A stretch of DNA of 64,000 nucleotides from Lunularia cruciata. Lineage: Eukaryota; Streptophyta; Marchantiopsida; Lunulariales; Lunulariaceae. The notes under the pieces are model-generated. The model ran no database searches. It was not told the DNA's origin and saw only the letters and a list, made by a program, of their open reading frames with translations. Of the stretch, positions 21,400-32,627 are shown piece after piece. The stretch covers positions 2,294,001 to 2,358,000 of the forward strand of contig OX419760.1 in assembly GCA_948567375.1 (NCBI GenBank), given 5' to 3'. Within the stretch, counting starts at the first letter, position 1. Each line of letters starts with the position of its first letter. A program made the position numbers and the translations under genes.

Positions 21400-23110
21400 A
21401 ATGGAGTCCTAAAGGCAATCAAGTAAGAGTATTGATAAACCCTAGAGCAATAAAGAATTTCTTGTCTCACTTTGTTGCAATAAGGTTATGGATGGATCTA
21501 TAGAAGGATGAAGATGAAGAAGTTGAGTTACCTAATGGTTAGATAGAGAGGATTGAATCATTACCTAGAAAGATAATACTCTCTATAAGAGAGTATGATG
21601 AAGAGATTGAGTGACGAGTGATATGATTAACTTGTAATGATGCAATCTTAGGTATGATGTGGATGGAGCACTACAATCCACAATTGATTTGGGAAAGAAA
21701 GTAGTGAGAACTTACCAATGGAATATCATTGGGGTTAAAGAAAGATCACATTGTCAAGAATTGTCTCTCTATGTTATAAGGACAATAGTTATATGTAAGA
21801 TAGATAAATATTTCATGGGCCTAATAAGAGAAGTCTAGAGTGCATAAATAAATTCTTGAGAAATTGAAAGATATAGTCAATGAGTTTCAAGATGTCTTCT
21901 TGAATGAACTACCCTAAGGATTACCACCAAAGAAGCAAGTAGATACTTCCTAGAAAGACATCTCCTTGTAAGGCACTATATCAACTATCACCACATGAGT
22001 TAGAGGAGTGTAAGGCTCAATTCAAGGATATGTTCTAAAAAGGGTTTATCCAACCCAATGTATCACCATATGGGTCTCTTGTCTTGTTTATGAAGAAGGA
22101 TGGTATAATGCATATATGCATTGACTACTTGGGCCAAAATCAACAAACAATGAAAAAAAAATCCCTTACCTTGCATTGATGACCTGTTTGATTCAACTGA
22201 ACAAAGCAAAACAATTCATCAAAGTTGATCTACTAAGCGGTTATTACCAAATCAGGATTGCAAAGGAAGATGTACACAAAATAGCCTTTTGAACAAGGTA
22301 TGGTCATTTTGAGTACTTGGTGATGCTGTTTGGCCTCACCAATGCACCAGCTATTTTTCATGAGTTTGATGAATGATATATTTTATATACCTTGATAAAT
22401 TTATTATCATTTTCCTAGATGACATCTTAATCTATAGTAGGATAATGATAAAGGACAAGTAACATCTACGAGAAGTTCTCCAAATTTGCAATAAAATCAA
22501 TTGTATGCCAAAATCTCATATTGCAGGTTTGGCAAGTCTGAAGTAGACTACTTGAGGTATATAGTAAGTGCAAAAGGTATCCAAGTATTAATACATAAAA
22601 TAAAGGTCATTCAAAAATGAGTGCTCTAGAAGATCAAACTCAACTCAAGAGTTTCTTGGGATTGATGGGGTTCTATTATTGACTTGTCAAGGACTTCTCC
22701 AAGGTCACACAACCTCTACTGGCACTACTTGGCAAGGAGGAGAAGTGGATGTGGGGAACCATACAAGAATTGGCCTTTTAGGAATTCAAAGATGCATTAC
22801 TACATGCACCAAGCTTGAAATAGTATGACTCAAAATATCCAATCAAGTTGGCTATAGATGCATCAAGCGTAGCAATAAGAGCAATCTTACAACAAGAGTG
22901 GCATGACGGATGGCACTCAATTGCACATTTCTCTTGAAAATTATTATTGGAAAAATTCAACTATCACACCACCAGACAAGAAGAGTTGTTCATTGTCCTT
23001 GCGACCAAGCATTGAAAGCACTATCTTGGCAAGAAGGCATTTGTAATAGAGACAAGCTACAAACCTCTAGTCTACCTTGAGATACAAAAAGATTTATCTT
23101 GTCAACAAAT
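21400..23110 (+). pseudogene. Protease, reverse transcriptase and RNase H remnant, family A
   Basis: The protease start is near 21432, where the catalytic Asp-Ser-Gly is replaced by Asn-Pro-Arg (VLINPRAIKNFLS). Reverse transcriptase follows from about 21960: ALYQLSPHELEE, KKDGIMHICIDY, and the catalytic box [13 protein letters not shown] at about 22400-22440. RNase H runs from about 22650 (KLAIDASSVAI near 22850). Stops are frequent (for example after DMF at about 22036), so this copy cannot be active. Confidence 0.8.
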
Positions 23111-23715
23111 TTGATAGGCAGAGTAGAGACAATGGTTCAACATGATGATCAAATATGTGGAATGCAAGAAGCAACTTGTAGATGCATTCACCCAAATGCT
23201 TATAGTAAACAATTTGGTAGTAGAGATCAAGATGAAGCTAGAATTTTGGCCAAGGAATCTTGTTGCTACAAAACTGACCCATAGATTGTAGGAGCTTGTT
23301 CATCCAAAGGCGTCACCAATACCCAAAGACTGACCTTTCATGATGGCAAGTTATAGATCCTAGATGCCATAGACATAAGAACTACCATCCTAGTGGAATG
23401 TCATGAATTTTCCATTGTAGGTCACGTTGGAGTGGATACCACCTTAGATGCAATCAAACGCCATTACTATTGGCCCAAGATGAGCAACAATGTGATGGAA
23501 TACGTTTGAAACCGCCTACTCTATCAACAAAATAAAGCTTCTAATCAAGCTCCCACAAAACTCTTTCAACTCCTCCCTACTCCTAGACAACATTAGGAAT
23601 AGGTAAGCATAGATTTGGTTTGTAAATTACCCAAGACCACCTCACGGTTTGACTCCATTGTAGTCTTTGACTTAGCAAAATGATTCATGTTCATTCTACT
23701 ACCAAGGCTGTGATT

Positions 23716-24438
23716 TGTAATACTCCGAGGACAAGAGAAGAGAGAAAACACAGATTACACACTCAAACATTCGATGCCCCAAAGGAGCACCTTCTCTTTA
23801 TTATATAGACAAAGAGGATCTCCTCCAAGGAAGTTCCACCATAGGATTAGGGACACAGATGGATGACATGTCAGCAAACTCCACCCTTGGATTACTTACT
23901 TGGATGGGTGACATGTCTGGTCTAGGTCCTATCTGGTTGGTCAAACAAGCTTTGACCAAAGGAAATCTTCCTATAGGAATCTCAAAATCACATGAGTAAG
24001 GTACTATTGGAAAGCTCTCAACAAGACAAAGCAAGGGGAGGGAAGGCCAGCCTTTCCTCTATTGGGGGGGGGGGGATCTGCACATTTTCAAGGCCTAATT
24101 CATCCGTTTAAGCTTCCGAAATTGCCTTCAAAGATTTTAGGCATATTTCGGTTCCTACTCTATTAGTAGAAGTCCCCTTTTGGTGATATCTCTTTCTGAT
24201 CTATTTAGTCCATCATGTTAACATCCTTCTAGATGTTACCAAACCAATTCTCTCCTTTAAATCATATGTCTAGCTATTGGTTCTAAGGTTCTCAAGTCTA
24301 TTTTGGTTTCTGCCCTATTAGTAAAAGTACTCTTTTGGTGATACTTCTATCTTATCTATTTTGACCATCATGTATAACATCATTCTAGATGTTACCGAAT
24401 TTCACATCTAGATCATATGGCTAGCTCTTGGTATTACA
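23716..24438 (-). mobile_element. Solo LTR of family A inside integrase, minus orientation, TSD TGATT
   Basis: 723 bp bounded by TGTAATACTC and GGTATTACA, with identical 5-bp flanks TGATT at 23711-23715 and 24439-24443. It includes an 8-13 base G run near 24065. A perfect duplication means ordinary integration followed by LTR-LTR recombination. Confidence 0.9.
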
Positions 24439-24653
24439 TGATTGCTCTACAATTAGCTCAATTTTACTTAGATGTAGTCTTTTCTCACCATGGTTTATCT
24501 CAAGTGCTCATCATTGATAGAGGCACTCAATTCATTAGTTTGTTTTGGAGAATACTCTTTGGCATCTTCAAAACCAAATTTTCCATGTCTATGGCTTACC
24601 ATCCATAGACCAATGGAAAAATAGAGTGGGCTATTTGCACTATTGAGGACATG

Positions 24654-25407
24654 TGTAATACCAAGGGTTAGCCATATGATCTAGATGTGAAATTCGGTTT
24701 GGTAACATCTAGAATGATGTTATACATGATGGTCAAAATAGATCAGATAGAAGTATCACCAAAAGAGTACTTCTACTAATATAGTAGAAACCAAAATAGA
24801 CTTGAGAACCCTAGAACCAATAGCTAGACATATGATTTAAAGATGAGAATTGGTTTGGTAACATCTAGAAGGATGTTACACATGATAGACTAAATAGTTC
24901 AGAAAGAGGTATCACCAAAAGGGGACTTCTATTAATAGAGTAGGAACTGAAATATACCTGAAATCTTTGAAGGCAATTCCGGAGGCCCAAACGGATGAGT
25001 ATGGCCTTAAAAATGTGCAGATTCCCCCCCCCCCAACAGAGGATAGGCTAGCCTTCCCTCCCCCTGCTTTGTCTCATCAAGAGCTTTCCAATGGTACCTT
25101 ACTCACGTGATTCTGAGATTCCTACAAGAATATTCCCTAAAAGATTCCCTAAAAGATTCCCTCCAGTCAAAGCTTGTTTTACCAACCAGATAGGACCTAG
25201 ACCAGACAGGTCACCCATCCAAGTAAGTAATCCAAGGGTGGAGCTTGCTTACATGTCACCTATCTGTGTCCCTAATCCTATGGTGGAGCTTCCTTGGAGG
25301 AGATCCTCTATGTCTATATAATAAAGAGAAGGTGCTCCCTTGGGAGCATCAAATGTTTGAGTGTGCAACCTGTGTTTTCTCTCTTCTCTTGTCCTCGGAG
25401 TATTACA
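24654..25407 (+). mobile_element. Solo LTR of family A inside integrase, plus orientation, TSD ACATG
   Basis: 754 bp from TGTAATACCA to GGAGTATTACA, flanked by ACATG at 24649-24653 and 25408-25412. It is the same subfamily as the minus-oriented copy 216 bp upstream, sharing the poly-C/poly-G tract and the TATATAATAAAG promoter region in opposite direction. Confidence 0.9.
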
Positions 25408-26164
25408 ACATGCTCCATAGCTTCACCTTAGATGAGCAAGAGCGGTGGGACACCTTACTTCCATTGGTAGAATTTGCCTCCAACAATTCAATGAATGCAT
25501 TGACATAGGTCACACCATTCTTACTCATGTATAGAGAGCATCCTTTCACATCTCAAGCTTGATGAAGATCCACAAAATGGCTACCAAGGTTTACAATGTC
25601 AATGCTTTTGTTTCTAGAATCCAACGTGGTGTGGAAAATTCCAAGCAAAGATTACAGACCATCCAAAATTGATAAAAGTAGTATGAAAATGCACATGGAG
25701 TTCAACTTTGGGGATCAAGTCTGGCTATCCATAACCAACCTCATGTTAGTTGGTCCTCATTAGCTTAGATATTGTTTTATTGGGCCTTTCCCATCTTTTG
25801 GTGAATTAGTACAATGGCTTATCACCTCAAGTTACACCACACATGAAGATTCATCTAGTGTTCCATGTTTCCTTACTATGCAAATATGCACTCCAATCAC
25901 CCCACTTTTCTTCTATACAAGAAATTTGACCTTGTTCAACACTCATTGATAGCACGGAGGAATATGAAGTCAAATGTATTCTCCAAAAATGCATATGTGG
26001 TACCCACCATCCATATGTGGAATATCTTGTACATTAGAAAGTGTACCCACTTTATGAGGCAACATGGGAGCCAGTAGCCAACTTGACCCATGTACAAGTG
26101 TTAGTGCAATCTTTTGAGCAATAGCTTCACAATGAGGACGTTGCGTCTTAAAAGTGGAGAGGTT

Positions 26165-26762
26165 TGTAATACCATTAGCTAGACATATTATCTAGAGGCA
26201 AAATTTGGCTTGGTAACATCAAGAAGTATGTTATATATGATGTACTTAGTAGATCAGATAAAGGTGTCACCAAAAGAGGACTTCCACTAATATGGAAAGA
26301 GGTAAAAATACCTTGAAATTTTTTAATGCAATTTTGGATACCTAAATAGATGAATAAGGCCTCAAAAGTGTAGTAATTAAGTCCCTTTGAGAAAGGAGGC
26401 TTGCCTTCTCTCCTAATTATTTGTCTCATCAACAACTTTCCAATGGTACCTCACCCATGTGATTTTGAGCTTCTTATAGGAAGATTCTCTAAAGATTCCT
26501 TTTGCTCAAACTTGTTTGACCAACCAGATAGGACAAGAAATAACATGTCACTCATCCATGCAACTATTCTAAGGGTGGAGCTTCCTGACATATCACTGAT
26601 CAATATATTTGATCTAAGGGTGAAGATTCCTTTGAGGAAATCCTCTTGGCTATATACATAAAGACAAGGTGCTCCTTTGGGGCATCAGAGTATTGAGTGT
26701 GAAGCTCTATGTTTCTTCTTGTGTGTTTCTCTTGAGGGTTCTCTTATCCTTTAAAGATTACA
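26165..26762 (+). repeat. 3' LTR, family A
   Basis: 598 bp from TGTAATACCATTAG to AAAGATTACA. It is preceded by the polypurine stretch AAAAGTGGAGAGGTT and aligns with the 5' LTR at 18991-19592. Confidence 0.8.
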
Positions 26763-26890
26763 CCAACTCTTCTCATTCAATGGAGTGATAGTTGTGTTCT
26801 TTTGGTAATAGCTTTTGAGAGAATATGCAATTAGGTGTGATCAATCATTCCATTCTTATTGTAGGATTGCTCCTATTGCAACATCTATAG

Positions 26891-27364
26891 TGTAAAAGAC
26901 CAAGGAGAGAAATAGGAGAATGGAAGACCAAAGTGAAAGATCACATTGGAACTCTTGAATGAAGGAAACTTTGAATGCCTAACATGAGCTTGGTCTATGC
27001 TATTTATACAAAACATACAAAGCTCTTGATAAACTTCTCAAGAAGCTTCTTAAAAGCCACCTTCTTTGAGTGCAAGCCAAGTTAACCAAGAAGCTTCCTT
27101 CTAGAAGCCGCCTACTTGGCATGCAACCTAAGCTAGTTGGGAAACTTCCCAATAAGCTTCCTTCAAGAAGCCACCTACTTGGCGTACAAGCTAAGCTAGC
27201 CAAGAAGCTTCCTCTTAGAAGTTACCATTTGGTATGTACATTACCTAATACTTGGAAGGTACCAAGTAGGTTCCTAGATGCTTCTAGAATATTTTTATAA
27301 TTCTTGTTATATTTGTTACTTTGTTAGTCTTGACTAACTCATCTATAAACTCCATATTGTTACA
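26891..27364 (-). repeat. 3' LTR of B3
   Basis: 474 bp, longer than the 426-bp B2 LTRs. It shares the AAGCTTC-rich central part and, on the minus strand, a promoter-like TATAAATAG at about 26997-27005. Confidence 0.75.
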
Positions 27365-27396
27365 TCTTCCTCCATTGCTAATTGGTGGTGTCCTCA

Positions 27397-30300
27397 TCAC
27401 CATGGAAGCTTCAAACTCTTGGATAGCCATTTGTGCATTTTGAAGATGAGAAAGAGGTTCCCAAGTGGCATCATGAAGGGATACCCTTTCCAAAGGACTT
27501 TATACTTAGTATGTTGTTGGTGGCCATGTGGAATGTGGCAACTTGCAAAGATACAATCAACTTCATATTCCTCATGATCATTAATAGGGACAAGAGGAGG
27601 AGGAGGAGGAGGAGGTCTGACATAAGAGGAAAAGGAAGATGGATTACTAACAAGTGCTTTCAACTTGGAAACATGAAAGACATGCATATTTGTATATGAC
27701 AAGGCAAGGCAAGTAGATAAGCAACTAGAGAAATGATTTGTGTGATATCAAATAGAACTATCTAATTAGGAGTAAGTTTATGGATGTGGGTATCAAGTGG
27801 GAGGGTAGGTTACTAGAAGAAATTATGACTTTATCATTGAGTTGAAAGGTGAGATCATGATAATGGTGGTCCATTTATTGTTTTTGATGATTTTGAGCAA
27901 CAAAAAATGAGATTTGACTTATTGTAGAGATTGGGATATTATGGTCAAGAAGGTGGAAGCATGAGGTGGAGTAGATAGATGAGGAGCAAGAAGGGAATCT
28001 AAAACAAAAGTAAGGAAGAAAGGAGAGAATCTAATGCTTGCTTGGAATTATTATAGGTAAACTCAACAATTGCAAGACAACATCCTAGTTGGTAGTGGAA
28101 ATTGATAAAGGCATCAAGCATATCCTAAAAGGTGCAATTTGTTTGTTGGTTTGCCCATCAATTTGAGGATGATAGACCATGGACAAAGCAAGCTTGGTGC
28201 CAAGTATTTGGAAGAGTGTTTGCCAAAAAAAATTGGTAATCAAGGACCAAAGTCATAGATGAGTACACAAGGTATTCCATGATGCTTGAAGACATTGTCA
28301 AAGTAGATCAAGGTCAATATTAGAGCATCCACTATATCAAAGGTTGGTACTAAATGGATTTGCTTACTAAGCTTATTCACAAACACCACAATTGTTGTGT
28401 GACCTTCCTTTGTCTTGGGCAAGGAGGTGATGAGATCTAAGCTCATGTGTTCTTATTGAGCAAATGAGATGGGAAGTGGTTAAAGGAGGCCACTTGGTTT
28501 TGGTTGTTGGCCTTGTTGCATTTGTAGTTCTCACAAGATCAAAAAAACTCTCAAACATTTCATCTTATGTTGGGCTACCACCATTGGTGTTGTAGGCTAC
28601 CTAAGGTCTTGTCCACACCCATGTGATCAATGATTGGTAAGTCATGGGGTTCTTGAAGGTGCACAAGTTGTAGATCACCCTTGGCTAGAACATAGATCTA
28701 GTTCTCACAAATTAGAAGGCCTTCCTTGAAGGTATTCCTTATTTCATGCTGCAAGATGACCTTGTACCATCCAAAAGAAGGGGTCTTGTTGTAAAGTTAT
28801 CCTAAACTTGATTTGGAATTTTGAGTCAATTGACACTATTGTAATTGCCACCATGATGAGAAGAAGAGTTTGAAAATTAGGTCATCATGATTGGGCATCA
28901 GAGATGACATGGAACCTATTGAGTACTCAAGTTTATACTCTCAAGTTTGATATCAGACAATTATAGTTGTTTCTACTATTGATGATATCTACTCTTCATG
29001 TGCTCTAGATGTAATGTCTACAACAAGAGTTTATGATCAGTTTGCATGATCACTTGTTTCTCCAAGACATAATGCCTCTATATCTTGGTGGCATGTACTA
29101 TTGCTGGTTGTTCTTGATCTCAAGCAGAGTAATTCCTTTTTGTGGTATTTAGTCAATGGGACACAAAGGCAATGAGATATAACCCATTTGGAAATTCCTA
29201 CTATAGCACAATTCCAATTGGCAAAGTTAGAAGCATCAAAGTCAAGGTAGTTGAGGTAGGTCAAGGTAGTTGAGGATCACATGGTTGAAGAGTGGGTCTT
29301 GAAGACACCATACATTTCAACTTCTGGAATACTTCTTTGTGCTTGGTGGTCCATTAAAAGCTTGAAGTCTTCTCCAAGAGGTCGGTTAATGGTGCAGTCA
29401 CATGAGCATAATAGTGGATGAATCATTGGTAAAAACTTGCCAATCTATTAAATGCATACACTTATATGGCATCCTTTGAAGTAGGCCAATCAATAATGGC
29501 CTTGATTTTCTCCTCTTCCATCTTGATCCTCTCTATTCAGATCTTATGACCCAAGAAGGAAACTTCCTCCAACCAAAAGACACTTTATTCTTGTCGTAAA
29601 ACTTCTATTGATGTAGTTGTCTTAAGCCTTCTTGTATGTGATTTGCATAGTTTTCCTTTGTCTTGCTATAGATTAAAATATCATCCAAGAACACCACCCT
29701 ATATTGATCTAATAGCCCATCCAACATCGGATGCATCTGATCTATGAAGGCTACTAGAGCATTAGTGAGCCCAAAAGATAGAACTCTCCATTGAAAATGC
29801 CCATACCTTGTGCAAAAGGTAGTCTTTGACACATCAATAGGAATCTAAAAATAGCCACTTTGCGGATCCAACTTGGAGAAATATTGTGCTCCACTCAATT
29901 GATCTAGAAAATCAACAATTTGAGGCATAGGATATGCATTCTTCACTATTTTTTATTAAGCCATGGTAATCAAAACAAAAGCAAAGTCCTCCATCCTTCT
30001 TTGGGACAAATAGTACCAATGCTTCCCAAGGGAATATACTATATTGTATGAAGTCCTTCTCCAACAATTCTATTAATGTTATTCAAAGCTCTTCCAACTC
30101 CTTTGATGAAAGCCGATAGGTTGGTCTACTTATTGGAATACTTCCTAGCAATAACTCAATCTTGAAGGGCATACCATGATCAAAAAGTAATCCCTTCGTC
30201 AGATCATTTGGAAACACATTTGCAAACCCTTTGATCAACCATTGCTTGATGAGGCTTTTGGCCCTCATCACATTCTCCATGTGCAATTGGCTTGATCCAC

Positions 30301-30610
30301 ATTGCACAAATAGGCTTATCTTCCTCCAAATTTTGCTCTTTGACTACTTTACTAACAAACTTCACATCTTGGGATTGACTATTCTTAGATGTTTTACTCA
30401 AAGGTGCCAAAAAAACTAATTGATAATTCTTACCTTGGTGTTGTACTTGAATTTATCATTGGGTCCAAATTAATTGAACATTATGACATTCAAGCCAAAG
30501 CAACCCTAAAATGGTATTATAATGTAGAGGTATCACTACAAACCTCATATACTCCTTCCCAATCTTGAATGTAATAGGATGTGTTGATAGTGTATCCTTT
30601 ATCTAATGAC
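27397..30610 (-). pseudogene. pol remnant of B3 (protease end, RT, RNase H, integrase, chromodomain)
   Basis: Individual domains keep 60-100-codon open pieces, for example the reverse transcriptase from TRYGHFQWRVLSFGLTNA through the FLDD box, and the integrase core NVFKHHGIPCVLI. Frames change between pieces, so it cannot make a polyprotein. Confidence 0.8.
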
Positions 30611-30614
30611 ATAA

Positions 30615-32625
30615 TCCATCCCAAGTGGGGAACCTTCTTCTAGCAAACTATGATAAGCATAGGGTTAGAGGGTCTTGGGTCTAGGAATCTAAGCATATGC
30701 TTATGCCAATCTACATTGACTTGAGCTCCATATAACCACAATCTAACAAATGAAGGATACTCCATCTTGTTTATAGGCTTGAGAATGATGTAATCCATGT
30801 CAAATGCCATACCTCCTATGGTGGTCCAAACCTTGGATAATATTCCTAGGGGTTTCTTGCAAGTTTGGTCAGCAAAATGTAAGATTTGTAGAGTAGGCTC
30901 AAACAAAGTATACCCTAACTTTAGTGCGGTCTCCTTGGTCATAACATTGACACCTACTCCTAAATCTATTGGGACATATTGGATCATGTAGCCATTGATT
31001 TCTATTTCTACCTCAAGGGATCCTAAGTCTTAAAGCTCAATTTGATACACCATAGGTAGGTATGGCATTTTGTGGTTCTAGCTTTTGCAGAATGCCATGA
31101 GTAATTATTATTTGTATAGCTTGTTATCCTCCTAAAACTATTTGAAATTTGTCTGCTTTGAAGGAGGCTAGGTCAGCTATCAAGATGGTACCAGCCTTCC
31201 TCATCCTCTTCTCCCTTTTTGGCCTTCTTTGTTGTTTTTGCTTCTAGGCCAAAGGTTTTCAAAGTTGAGGCGGGTTTGTTAACCATCCTTTATCTCTATA
31301 TAAATAATATCTCTCAAGTACTTGTAATACCAAGCTAAATATCACAATACCACACACATGCACAATTGGGTGTTATAGGCCGGCCTTCATGGGATGAGGT
31401 GTCTCTCTTTAAGTATCAACCTCACCATCTTTGTACTTTGCCGTCTCTAGCAACTACAATTTGGGTTTGGAAAACTCTTAAGGGCAAACCATCCTTTGTC
31501 AAATCTTTGGGGAATCAAAGGACTATGAGGAAGAAGAGTCATTCATCATCATCTTATGATTTGAGTGGGTAACCACTTGGTTAACTTCTAAACTTGGTTC
31601 TTGGAAGTTAACCACTTGGTTAAATTCCAAGGATCTGGCCATCCTTCTTTTTTTGACATTAGGGTTTTATCAGACCTAGGCTCTTTTAAGCTTACATAGT
31701 GAACATTTGCATTCACTTTTAGGGGGGTAAAATAGCAACAAACCTAACCAATGGTAAGGTATTGGAGGTTGCAGGCAATTTGATTGCACATGCCTTAGGG
31801 CCTTACAATTATTATACCACAATGCATAAGAGTATGGTCTTCTAGGTTTTGGACAACATGACACCCAATGCACAATGGCTCCAGAGTTATAGCAAGTTTG
31901 TAAGGCAATACCTTGTTGAGGTTGTTGTGGTATGATTTGTTGTTGTGGCTCCGCATGTGGCACAAATCAAGAAATAGGGAAATAAGGACAAGAGATAAGG
32001 TTAGTAGGTACTTCTTGCACTACAAAGACCTGATTCCAAATTTGAAGCGTCAGATACTGTAGGATTTTTGAGATTTAGCTGCAAGAAACCATATACACAA
32101 GCTCCTGTGTAGATCCAAATTGGAGCTTGGAAGTAAGGAGTAATCTCTCAAATTATTGGCACTTACGGGACTACACTTCCTAGGTAATAAAAGACCTATC
32201 AGATCAAACGTAATCTAGTTGGTGCTACAAAAACCCTAAACTCCTCCACATAGTACTTAGGCATTTCCACTTCAAACTCCCATTTCATTTGATGTACCAA
32301 GGAAGAGGGATAGTTAGAGAAACATTTTGTATTAGCATGTCCTTGCTTCCCACAAATGGTGCACTAAATGTTGGGTCATACATACAATAATAGTCTCCTC
32401 CTTTCATTAGCTTTGAATAGGTGAACCTTAAAGTCAACAAAGTCCTTGATGAGTTCTTCCAAGTTGCAAAGAGTTTTTTTAGAGTTGGCTTGGTTTGAGT
32501 TCAATAAACCTTCTTCTTCCTTCTTCTTCTCCTTATGGTAAGCCTTGTCATTTTTTGACAAAGATGACTCTCAAGATAAAGTCATAGTAAAGGACTTTGA
32601 GGAAGAAGAAGGTGGCCATTTATTA
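30615..32625 (-). pseudogene. Gag and protease remnant of a different Ty3-type element (family C)
   Basis: Reading on the minus strand, a gag segment rich in Lys/Glu (32376-32561) is followed by a knuckle CTICGKQGHANTKC (about 32335-32370). Further degenerate knuckles begin CYNSGAIVHW (31850-31920). A protease then lies at 30640-30990 with IDLGVGVNVMTKETALKLGY, the form seen in Athila/Tat-type retroelements, in which the active Asp is kept but Ser-Gly has become Leu-Gly. This differs from the family-B protease, so the stretch is a separate element caught between B3 and B4. A 97-bp family-E LTR fragment (31281-31377) interrupts it. Confidence 0.65.
31281..31377 (-). repeat. 97-bp family-E LTR fragment
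   Basis: Nearly identical (about three differences) to 11374-11470, from AACCATCCTTTATCTC to the LTR terminus TGTTATA. It is embedded in family-C sequence. Confidence 0.75.
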
Positions 32626-32627
32626 CC

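Larger units (their letters stand above)
23290..26090 (+). pseudogene. Integrase and chromodomain remnant, split by two solo LTRs, family A
   Basis: The zinc-finger region and the first part of the catalytic core are before 23715. The middle of the core (YLDVVFSHHGLSQVLIIDRG) lies at 24439-24653, and the core continues from 25408 (LHSFTLDEQERWDTLLPLVE). The frame is continuous across both LTR insertions if these are ignored. A chromodomain (EEYEVKCIL, then YEATWEPVA) is at 25957-26080 with one stop in it. Confidence 0.8.
18991..26762 (+). mobile_element. Ty3/gypsy chromovirus-type LTR retrotransposon, family A, decayed and carrying two solo LTRs
   Basis: The 5' LTR is 18991-19592, followed by a degenerate initiator-Met primer site. 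The order is gag, protease, reverse transcriptase, RNase H, integrase and chromodomain, then a polypurine tract (AGTGGAGAGG, about 26153) and a 3' LTR at 26165-26762. That order defines Ty3/gypsy. The 5' LTR begins TA rather than TG. The flanking five bases do not match (GTACC and CCAAC), so the duplication has eroded or the ends recombined. Every coding frame is interrupted. Confidence 0.85.
26891..30610 (-). mobile_element. Family-B Ty3/gypsy chromovirus, minus strand, 5'-truncated (B3)
   Basis: The 3' LTR is 26891-27364 (TGTAACAATATGGAG to GTCTTTTACA on the minus strand), preceded by the polypurine run GGAGGAAGA. Inward from there come a chromodomain (KVLWKGYP, 27397-27702), integrase (28240-28450, SLDLITSLPKTKEGH), RNase H (about 29040-29290), reverse transcriptase (29605-30180) with [12 protein letters not shown], one 60-nt linker repeat (30315-30374) and the end of a protease. 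Gag and the 5' LTR are missing; the homology stops near 30610, where family-C sequence begins. There are multiple stops and frameshifts. Confidence 0.82.
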
